A DNA stretch of 7,754 bases from Candidatus Falkowbacteria bacterium HGW-Falkowbacteria-2. Lineage in GTDB: Bacteria; Patescibacteriota; Patescibacteriia; Patescibacteriales; UBA12465. The notes below the pieces were generated by a model, which searched no databases, was not told where the DNA came from, and was given only the letters and a program-made list of their open reading frames with translations. Below are positions 1 through 4,544 of the stretch, piece after piece (position 1 is the first letter of the stretch; every line of letters starts with the position of its first letter). The position numbers were made by a program, and so were the translations under genes. The stretch spans positions 1 through 7,754 of the forward strand of contig PHAH01000034.1 of NCBI GenBank assembly GCA_002841655.1, written 5' to 3'.

Positions 1-172
1 TTAATAAGGCACTGCACCAAATCCAGTGATGTATGTGGATTATATTTTTTCCCATTTTGAATCTAAAAGACCTTTCTAGTTTATCACCTTCGTGCTTACC
101 GGAAAAAAATTTCCAAAGCAGAAATCCTACGCCTGCTGCAATAGTAAATTTCAAAATATAGATTAAGAACAT
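1..172 (-). CDS. Small membrane protein, C-terminus cut off by window edge
   Basis: An open frame runs from ATG at 172-170 to the left edge, giving 57 residues with no stop, so the gene is partial. Residues 2-23 form a hydrophobic segment (FLIYILKFTIAAGVGFLLWK) that reads as an N-terminal transmembrane helix or uncleaved signal anchor. A basic/charged stretch follows (residues 26-42), then a His/Trp-rich segment, NIIHIHHWIWCSALL (43-57), which looks like the start of a second membrane helix. The HxHHW cluster could bind a metal, but that is a guess. I do not recognise the family. The start lies 23 nt beyond the 3' end of tRNA-Ser on the same strand with no terminator between, so it probably belongs to the same transcript. 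No Shine-Dalgarno is visible. The natural protein-like composition and the edge-to-ATG opening are the evidence for a real gene. Confidence 0.6.
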   Translation of the reverse strand, partial: MFLIYILKFTIAAGVGFLLWKFFSGKHEGDKLERSFRFKMGKNIIHIHHWIWCSALL

Positions 173-195
173 AATTTCTATTTTCAAATTCTTAG

Positions 196-282
196 CGGAG
201 AGGGGGAGATTCGAACTCCCGAAGGGCTTTCACCCTTGCCGCTTTTCGAGAGCGGTACTTTCAACCACTCAGTCACCTCTCC
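196..282 (-). tRNA. tRNA-Ser, anticodon CGA (reads UCG)
   Basis: On the minus strand a full class II cloverleaf can be laid out. The acceptor stem GGAGAGG (282-276) pairs with CCTCTCC (203-197). The anticodon stem is CCGCT/AGCGG with loop CTCGAAA, so the anticodon is CGA. A long variable arm (AAGGG..CCCTT) is typical of serine. The T-stem GGGAG/CTCCC (208-204 with 220-216) encloses TTCGAAT. The discriminator base is G (196), as expected for tRNA-Ser. The 3' CCA is not encoded: the next bases are CTA, so CCA must be added after transcription. The gene begins 6 nt after the stop codon of the pseudouridine synthase, implying excision from a shared transcript by RNase P and a 3' nuclease. Confidence 0.96.
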
Positions 283-288
283 TGTGAC

Positions 289-999
289 TTATTTTAATAA
301 CTTAGCGATATCTTTGTCAGTTAATACCCAGAACTTACCTTGGGGTAAAGTGCCTAACTCAAGTCCACCGATGGCGACACGTTGTAGGTCAATAACTTTT
401 AGGCCCATACCGGCAAACATTCTTCTGATATGGCGCTTTTTGCCTTCACCCAAGGTTACGGCCCAACGATCTTCTTCACGACGGATGCTTTTTGCGGTAA
501 GGATTTCACCCTCATCACTTTTGATACCATCTTTCACTCTGGCATAAAGAGCGCGTTCGGTTAATTCCATGCGATCTTCACCAGCAAAACGAACTAAATA
601 CTTCTTATCATGACCATAACGAGGATGAGCAATTTGATTCGCTAAATCGCCGTCATTAGTTAATAAAAGCAAACCGCGGCTCTCTTTGTCAAGGCGACCA
701 ACGATAATAAGATTCTGCATGTCGTCTGGTAGCAAATCAAAAATATTGTCTTCACCGGCAAAACGCCTATTGGTACAGGTATAGCCAATGGGCTTATTAA
801 ACATGATGACGATTTTCGAACCAGCAGCCTTATTATCAACTTGCTTACCCCGAACGCGGATATCTTCGATACCCTCAACCATCGCACCCAATTCGGCACG
901 TGAACCGTTAACAGTCACTTTCCCGTTGCGGATTAATTCTTCAGCGCCACGGCGACTGGCAACACCAGCCTGGGCGAGAAATTTTGTTAGATATATCAT
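289..999 (-). CDS. rRNA pseudouridine synthase, RsuA/RluB/RluE/RluF family
   Basis: This 236-residue protein isomerises specific uridines in ribosomal RNA to pseudouridine. An N-terminal S4 RNA-binding domain (residues 3-50, TKFLAQAGVASRRGAEELI..GKVTVNG) is followed by the catalytic domain from residue 62. The catalytic motif is VGRLDKESRGLLLLTNDGDL, with the nucleophilic Asp at residue 104. Other family signatures are NKPIGYTCT (68-76), HPRYGHDKKYLV, and EGKKRHIRRMF, corresponding to the usual EGRNRQVRRM. Length and domain order are normal. The target (16S for RsuA, 23S for RluB/E/F) cannot be decided from sequence, so no symbol is given. The ATG overlaps the stop of the upstream Wzy-like gene as ATGA (996-999), which suggests translational coupling; there is no Shine-Dalgarno. 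tRNA-Ser follows 6 nt after the stop. Confidence 0.93.
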   Translation of the reverse strand: MIYLTKFLAQAGVASRRGAEELIRNGKVTVNGSRAELGAMVEGIEDIRVRGKQVDNKAAGSKIVIMFNKPIGYTCTNRRFAGEDNIFDLLPDDMQNLIIVGRLDKESRGLLLLTNDGDLANQIAHPRYGHDKKYLVRFAGEDRMELTERALYARVKDGIKSDEGEILTAKSIRREEDRWAVTLGEGKKRHIRRMFAGMGLKVIDLQRVAIGGLELGTLPQGKFWVLTDKDIAKLLK

Positions 1000-2366
1000 A
1001 TTGATTTTGTATTCTTAATTTTTATAATCCCCACCATAGCAACGATTACCCAAAAGATGATAGCTAAGTCATTTTTGAAATAGGGGACGTCGACTAGACC
1101 ATGAATAACGAGGGCGCTCATTGCTCCGATTAATCCAAGCACGAGCATTCTCTTTTCACGTTCAAGTTTCTTAAGTAGTTTAATCGCATCGTAGAAGAAG
1201 CGTGCGATGAGCCAGGTAAAGAGGAAAGCTCCAAATAAGGTGATTTCCGTCCAGAAGTTGAGGAAGATATTATGTGGGTATTTATATATTTCCACCGGTT
1301 GCCAAACCTGTTTCTTATACTCATCATTCCAGACGACTTTACGATACCAGTCAGGATCATCATTCTTCACAAATATCCCTTCCTGATGAAAGGGTGCGAC
1401 TGCTTCCTGATATTTATCTAAACCAGCCCCTGAAACTAAGCGTCCATCTTCTAGCATCTGAAAAGTTTCCTTCCATTGCTGACGTCGAATCTGACCACTT
1501 AAATCCATGAGCGTCGCCTTATTCTCAACATAATTCCAGGCAGGAGCGGAGATGCTCAATATAATAACAGCAAGCATCGCGCTAGCAATAGCAGCCTTTC
1601 TGGTATTTTTGTGTGCAAGCAGCGCCACAATGAAAATACCGCCAGCAATGCCGACTAACGCACCTTCCGAATGAGCAAAGTATATGGCTAATATGGAGGA
1701 AGCGATAGTGAGGAACAAAAATACTTTTTGCCCCGCCTTTAACAGAGTTGTGCGATGGGGGAACGAGCATAATAATCCACCGAGCAAGAAGATGATTGGA
1801 GCGAGGAAGAGTCCGACAGCGTTGGGATAAGGGAAAAACGAAGTGACACGGCGCTGTGAGAGCAGGGCCCAGAAGTCATTGAAGATATAGAGACCGGTGA
1901 TCTGCTGAAAGAGCGCATAGATACTAGCAACGGCCGCGGAAATCGCGAGTGGCCAGATGAATTTCTTGATACCACTTTGACCGCGATTAATGATGACGAT
2001 GTAGAGCATTAATGGCTCCAGGAAATAGGCTTTGAATATACCGAGAGCACTGTTATCGAAGCCAGCGATAGCGAGACCAGCCCAAGCGGCGATGAGGACG
2101 CCAATGATTTCTAAGTGATATGGATATTTTTGCCTTCTAACTTTCCATGCGCTTTTTTGGAGTCGCTTCCAAGGCTTGTCCTTAATAGCCCAAACAGCGA
2201 AGGTGATGAGAATCATTAGCTCGAGCAAGGTTACTGGGATTGGACCGATGTTGAAGCGTAGCAGGTAGGTTGGCAAGGCTGCGAGGACGATGAAAAGAGC
2301 CCAGTCTAGACGAAGGACAGCAATGAAAGTGAAGCAGATTATGGCTAACAGCATTAGTATCTCCAT
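996..2366 (-). CDS. O-antigen ligase / Wzy-type polymerase-like membrane protein
   Basis: This 456-residue integral membrane protein has about ten to twelve hydrophobic segments and one large extracytoplasmic loop (roughly residues 280-362). Wzy_C/O-antigen ligase hallmarks are FPYPNAVGLFLAP (178-190), HSEGALVGIAGG (232-243), RRQQWKETFQMLEDGRLVSG (294-313), YPHNIFLNFWTEITLFGAF (363-381) and HGLVDVPYFKNDLAIIFW (422-439). Family members join or polymerise undecaprenyl-linked glycans on the outer face of the cytoplasmic membrane. Here the product could be a surface polysaccharide or a protein glycan; no glycosyltransferase lies nearby to decide. The gene heads the unit containing the pseudouridine synthase and tRNA-Ser and overlaps the next gene by 4 bp. 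The start is uncertain: ATG at 2366-2364 would be nearly leaderless from the promoter at 2374-2382, while Met5 (2354-2352) has a GGAG 6 nt upstream. Confidence 0.85.
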   Translation of the reverse strand: MEILMLLAIICFTFIAVLRLDWALFIVLAALPTYLLRFNIGPIPVTLLELMILITFAVWAIKDKPWKRLQKSAWKVRRQKYPYHLEIIGVLIAAWAGLAIAGFDNSALGIFKAYFLEPLMLYIVIINRGQSGIKKFIWPLAISAAVASIYALFQQITGLYIFNDFWALLSQRRVTSFFPYPNAVGLFLAPIIFLLGGLLCSFPHRTTLLKAGQKVFLFLTIASSILAIYFAHSEGALVGIAGGIFIVALLAHKNTRKAAIASAMLAVIILSISAPAWNYVENKATLMDLSGQIRRQQWKETFQMLEDGRLVSGAGLDKYQEAVAPFHQEGIFVKNDDPDWYRKVVWNDEYKKQVWQPVEIYKYPHNIFLNFWTEITLFGAFLFTWLIARFFYDAIKLLKKLEREKRMLVLGLIGAMSALVIHGLVDVPYFKNDLAIIFWVIVAMVGIIKIKNTKSI

Positions 2367-2373
2367 ATTGAAG

Positions 2374-2382
2374 ATTATAGCA
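2374..2382 (-). promoter_or_regulatory. Extended -10 promoter for the Wzy-like gene operon
   Basis: The minus strand reads TGC TATAAT (2382 to 2374), a perfect -10 hexamer with the extended-10 TG. No convincing -35 hexamer lies 17 bp upstream, which extended -10 promoters tolerate. Transcription would start near 2367, at or just before the annotated ATG (2366). The element sits between the efp terminator and the gene, where an independent promoter is needed. Confidence 0.6.
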
Positions 2383-2399
2383 TTATTTTCCTTACAAAA

Positions 2400-2432
2400 C
2401 CGCCCCGCGATGGCTTGCCATTTACGGGGCGG
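2400..2432 (-). terminator. Intrinsic terminator of the rpsF-ssb-rpsR-efp operon
   Basis: CCGCCCCG (2400-2407) pairs perfectly with CGGGGCGG (2425-2432), and the 17-nt interior holds a nested ATGGC/GCCAT hairpin (2410-2414 with 2417-2421). On the minus strand the stem is followed by TTTTGT, a short U-run. It lies 14 nt after the efp stop codon and just before the promoter of the next minus-strand unit, so it insulates the two operons. Confidence 0.8.
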
Positions 2433-2446
2433 TCGGGATGTGGATA

Positions 2447-3010
2447 TTAGGCAGTTACTCTTTCGACGTATTCTCCAGTTTCAGTATTGATGCGAATCAT
2501 ATCTCCTTCTTCGATAAACATTGGGACGCTGATTAAAGCACCGGTCTCTATTTCTACCTGCTTGTTAACATTGCCGGCAGAATTTCCTTTTACCCCCGGA
2601 GGAGCACTAACAACTTTAAATTCCATTTTGATAGGGAGGTCGATAGCGACGGGTTTGCCGTTGAAGTATAAGACGCTGACATCGGTACCGTCTTTAAGGA
2701 ATTGAATCTTATCACCAATTTCATCAACGTGCAGATTGAATTGTTCAAAGTTTTCGTTTTCCATGAAATAGGCTTCATCCTTATCTTTATACATGAAATT
2801 TGCTTTTTTCTTTTCAGTTTCCGCCTCTTCAGCTTTTTCCGCACCTTGGTAGGTGCGTTCAAGGATGTTGCTGTTGATGAGGTTGCGGCACTTTACTTTC
2901 AAAACGGCGCCACCACGACCCATCTTATGATGGTCGGTCTTAACAATGACATAAGGCTCATCGTTTAAGAGAATGACTTTGCCGATCTTAATTTCATTGA
3001 AGTTCAACAT
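2447..3010 (-). CDS. efp: Translation elongation factor P (EF-P)
   Basis: EF-P binds between the ribosomal P and E sites and relieves stalling at polyproline. The 187-residue length is normal. The N-terminal KOW-like domain (residues 1-66) carries the tip loop HHKMGRGGAVLKVKCRNL (27-44). The two OB domains follow, with DGTDVSVLYFNGKPVAIDLP in the middle one and the C-terminal signature SVPMFIEEGDMIRINTETGEYVERV (160-185). The residue at the modified tip position is Arg32, not the Lys34 of E. coli; some EF-Ps with Arg are rhamnosylated by EarP, but no modification gene is in this window. The gene follows rpsR after 16 nt, in the place where rplI (bL9) commonly sits, and ends the operon 14 nt before a strong terminator. 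The ATG has no clear Shine-Dalgarno. Confidence 0.97.
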   Translation of the reverse strand: MLNFNEIKIGKVILLNDEPYVIVKTDHHKMGRGGAVLKVKCRNLINSNILERTYQGAEKAEEAETEKKKANFMYKDKDEAYFMENENFEQFNLHVDEIGDKIQFLKDGTDVSVLYFNGKPVAIDLPIKMEFKVVSAPPGVKGNSAGNVNKQVEIETGALISVPMFIEEGDMIRINTETGEYVERVTA

Positions 3011-3026
3011 AGTAGCAGCTCGTTAA

Positions 3027-3239
3027 TTATTTGTGAGTCGGTGAGAGTAAGGACATCACGCGAGCGCGTTTGATGGCCTGAGTAAGCTGGCGCTGATGCC
3101 AAGCGCAAACGCCGGTGCGATCGCCAGGTAAAATCTTCATGTAGAAGTTGACGAAGCGGCGTAAAGTGCGGACGTCTTTGTAGTCGGCATCAAGCTGGTT
3201 GACGCAGAAAAAGCAGTCTTTGTGTTTATTGTTGTTCAT
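3027..3239 (-). CDS. rpsR: 30S ribosomal protein S18 (bS18)
   Basis: S18 is a small-subunit platform protein that forms a heterodimer with S6. The 70 residues include the diagnostic core YKDVRTLRRFVNFYMKILPG (20-39), DRTGVCAWHQRQLTQAIKRA (40-59), and a C-terminus RVMSLLSPTHK. Cys9-x2-Cys12 near the N-terminus together with Cys45-x2-His48 form a possible zinc-binding set, a pattern kept in some S18 proteins and lost in others. That function is inferred from spacing only. The gene lies 27 nt after ssb and 16 nt before efp, in the classic rpsF-ssb-rpsR order. The start at 3239 gives the usual short charged N-terminus; no Shine-Dalgarno is visible. Confidence 0.97.
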   Translation of the reverse strand: MNNNKHKDCFFCVNQLDADYKDVRTLRRFVNFYMKILPGDRTGVCAWHQRQLTQAIKRARVMSLLSPTHK

Positions 3240-3266
3240 AATTATTGGTTTGTTCTTTTATTATTT

Positions 3267-3737
3267 TTAGAAGGGAATATTTTCCACGCGGATTTCTTCT
3301 TCTTCGTCAGCGTTGATAGTTGGTAGTTCCTCAGCCTGTTTAGGGGCTGTTCTTGGAGCGGATTGACCGCCACCGAAGTTGTTTCCACCAAAACTGGCAC
3401 CTTCACCGCCAGCCCGATCGAGCATGATCATATTTTCGGCGATGATTTCAGTGCGATATCTTTTAACGCCATCTTGCCCTGCCCAATCAGTGGTCTGCAA
3501 GCGGCCTTCGATATAAACCTTTGAGCCTTTCTTTAAATATTGTCCGATGATATCGGCGAGTTTACGCCATGCGACAATATTATGGAATTCAGTTTTCTTT
3601 TGTTGTTGGCCGGCATTATCTGTCCAGGTAATACTGGTCGCGACACTGAAAGAAGCGACATTCTGTCCGGAAGGAGTTGTTCTAATTTCCGGATCGCGGG
3701 TCAGATTGCCGATGACCATAGCTTTGTTTAAGTTCAT
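3267..3737 (-). CDS. ssb: Single-stranded DNA-binding protein (SSB)
   Basis: SSB coats single-stranded DNA during replication, recombination and repair, and recruits partners through its C-terminal tip. The 156 residues start MNLNKAMVIGNLTRDPEIR. The OB-fold (1-108) contains QNVASFSVATS, EFHNIVAWRKLADIIGQYLK and KGSKVYIEGRLQTTDW. A short Gly-rich linker (about 112-132) leads to an acidic tail ending EEEEIRVENIPF; the final IPF matches the partner-binding tip, although the tip is less acidic than the usual DDDIPF. The gene lies between rpsF and rpsR. Its start codon is half inside a perfect 9-bp inverted repeat (3728-3751) that competes with a longer hairpin upstream, suggesting translational control. 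No Shine-Dalgarno is seen. Confidence 0.97.
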   Translation of the reverse strand: MNLNKAMVIGNLTRDPEIRTTPSGQNVASFSVATSITWTDNAGQQQKKTEFHNIVAWRKLADIIGQYLKKGSKVYIEGRLQTTDWAGQDGVKRYRTEIIAENMIMLDRAGGEGASFGGNNFGGGQSAPRTAPKQAEELPTINADEEEEIRVENIPF

Positions 3738-3751
3738 ACATTTGAACTTAA
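3728..3751 (-). promoter_or_regulatory. Inverted repeat enclosing the ssb start codon
   Basis: TTAAGTTCA (3728-3736) and TGAACTTAA (3743-3751) are perfect 9-bp complements separated by a 6-nt loop (3737-3742). On the minus-strand mRNA the A of the ssb AUG is the last loop base and the UG lies in the stem, so the folded form should hinder initiation. Its 5' arm reuses bases 3745-3751, which belong to the 3' arm of the longer hairpin at 3745-3780, so only one can form at a time. Confidence 0.5.
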
Positions 3752-3780
3752 CTTTATAAACGCGCTTATAAAATTAAGCT
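3745..3780 (-). promoter_or_regulatory. Long hairpin between rpsF and ssb
   Basis: On the minus strand AGCTTAATTTTATAA (3780-3766) pairs with TTATAAAGTTAAGTT (3759-3745) across a 6-nt loop: 15 pairs including two G·U wobbles. On the plus strand those wobbles would be A·C mismatches, so the structure is better as rpsF-ssb mRNA, which supports a role in RNA. It has no U-run after it and is AT-rich, so it does not look like a terminator. It begins 7 nt after the rpsF stop codon, within reach of a terminating ribosome. Confidence 0.5.
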
Positions 3781-3787
3781 GATTAGT

Positions 3788-4291
3788 TTATAAGAGGTCT
3801 TTAGCATCTAAGAGGCCTTCTAACTTCTCATCAAGATCTTTGAGGTCAGCTTTATTTTCAACTTTCTCTTTCTTCTCTGCAGGCTTGGAAGATTTTTCTT
3901 TAGTTGCTTTGTCTTCCTTCTTATCGGCCTTGGTTGCCTGTTCCTGTTTCTCTTTGATTTTCAATCTTTCAGCATCGGTCAGAGCAGGGATGGCAATGAT
4001 TTGGTGACGTAAAACTTCAGTGGAGAGACGGAGGGTGCGATCGAGTTTAGTGATTTCGCTTCTTTCGGCATCAAACTCACAGAGGTTGTAGTAGCCATAG
4101 TGATTTTGCTTAATCACATAAGCTAACTTCTTCTTGCCCCAGTATTCGCGATAGACGATGTTGGCACCGTTTTCGGTGACATAACCTTCCACTTTGGTAA
4201 CGATGGCCTTAGCTTCGTCTTCAGTGTACTGGTTTGGGACGACAAAGAGCAGTTCATAACGGCTCGCGCCCGACGGTTTGGTCTTAGACAT
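3788..4291 (-). CDS. rpsF: 30S ribosomal protein S6 (bS6) with extended C-terminal tail
   Basis: S6 binds S18 on the small-subunit platform. The ferredoxin-like core (residues 11-102) shows RYELLFVVPNQYTEDEAKAI, YWGKKKLAYVIKQNHYGYYN and LRLSTEVLRHQIIAI, all typical of S6. Bacterial S6 is usually about 95-135 residues; this one has 167, because residues 103-167 form a Lys/Glu-rich tail ending in a predicted amphipathic helix, KADLKDLDEKLEGLLDAKDL (147-166). Such tails, ending in an LDEKL-type motif, are familiar in CPR S6 proteins. It is the first gene of the rpsF-ssb-rpsR-efp cluster. The ATG at 4291 is overlapped by the end of a 17-codon upstream frame and lacks its own Shine-Dalgarno. In many bacteria the S6:S18 complex represses this operon through the mRNA leader. 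Confidence 0.96.
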   Translation of the reverse strand: MSKTKPSGASRYELLFVVPNQYTEDEAKAIVTKVEGYVTENGANIVYREYWGKKKLAYVIKQNHYGYYNLCEFDAERSEITKLDRTLRLSTEVLRHQIIAIPALTDAERLKIKEKQEQATKADKKEDKATKEKSSKPAEKKEKVENKADLKDLDEKLEGLLDAKDLL

Positions 4292-4337
4292 AATTTAGCA
4301 TATCGGGGCTAAAAACGATGTAAGCAAGGCTTAACAT
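4284..4337 (-). CDS. Possible 17-residue leader peptide overlapping rpsF start
   Basis: ATG at 4337-4335 opens a short frame, MLSLAYIVFSPDMLNYV, whose TAA (4286-4284) lies inside the second and third codons of rpsF, in another frame. AAGGGAG at 4353-4347 sits 9 nt upstream and is one of the best Shine-Dalgarno sequences in the window, where most genes have none. If translated, the ribosome would stop on top of the rpsF AUG and could re-initiate there, so the frame would couple or meter rpsF translation. It may equally be chance; the peptide matches nothing I know. Confidence 0.3.
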   Translation of the reverse strand: MLSLAYIVFSPDMLNYV

Positions 4338-4365
4338 TTTTCTAAACTCCCTTAATTTAAACAAA

Positions 4366-4393
4366 AACCCAAGTATTCATTAGAATTTGGGTT
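4366..4393 (-). terminator. Terminator-like hairpin in rpsF leader (possible attenuator)
   Basis: AACCCAA (4366-4372) pairs with TTGGGTT (4387-4393), and the stem continues after a 2-nt bulge with ATTC/GAAT (4375-4378 with 4383-4386) and a 4-nt loop. On the minus strand the stem runs into TTTTTGTTT, like an intrinsic terminator; on the plus strand no U-run follows. It lies 74 nt before rpsF with only a divergent gene upstream, so it would act on the rpsF leader transcript itself. Confidence 0.45.
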
Positions 4394-4407
4394 CCAAGGA
4401 ATACCTT

Positions 4408-4457
4408 TAATTCCGTTATGTAGAGTACGGAATTATTCCAGCCATAAGGCGGGAATA
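4408..4457 (-). promoter_or_regulatory. Paired inverted repeats in the rpsF leader / divergent intergenic region
   Basis: There are two adjoining hairpins. The first is TAATTCCGT (4408-4416) with ACGGAATTA (4427-4435), 9 bp with a 10-nt loop. The second is TATTCC-A-GCC (4434-4443) with GGC-G-GGAATA (4448-4457), 9 bp with one mismatch and an ATAA loop. They share bases 4434-4435. A further TATTCC copy on the minus strand (4404-4399) could pair with the same GGAATA arm, allowing alternative folds next to the terminator-like hairpin at 4366-4393. Known S6:S18 autoregulatory leaders sit in this position, but I cannot confirm that motif by eye. The rest of 4292-4544 holds promoters and AT-rich spacer only. 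Confidence 0.4.
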
Positions 4458-4507
4458 TGGGAAAGATATGTTAGATATTTTTTTGTCCTCTAAAATTATC
4501 ATAATGC

Positions 4508-4536
4508 TTGAAAAAAAGCAAGAGTTAGGGCATTAT
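4508..4536 (+). promoter_or_regulatory. Candidate promoter of the Trm11-like gene
   Basis: TTGAAA (4508-4513; five of six matches to TTGACA) is followed after exactly 17 bp by CATTAT (4531-4536; four of six matches to TATAAT). The predicted transcription start is near 4543-4544, directly at the ATG (4545), so the message would be leaderless or nearly so. This agrees with the absence of a Shine-Dalgarno. Confidence 0.4.
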
Positions 4537-4544
4537 GAAATCAT

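Noticed and set aside
236..1018. Open frames on the plus strand and an alternative minus frame across the pseudouridine synthase and tRNA region
   Set aside because: They are antisense or out-of-frame to a gene with clear domain signatures, one of them runs through the tRNA, and none has gene-like composition or a start signal.
4292..4305. TGCTAAATT on the minus strand just before rpsF as an extended -10 promoter
   Set aside because: Its start of transcription would fall inside rpsF, the hexamer is only a partial match, and no -35 is suitably placed.
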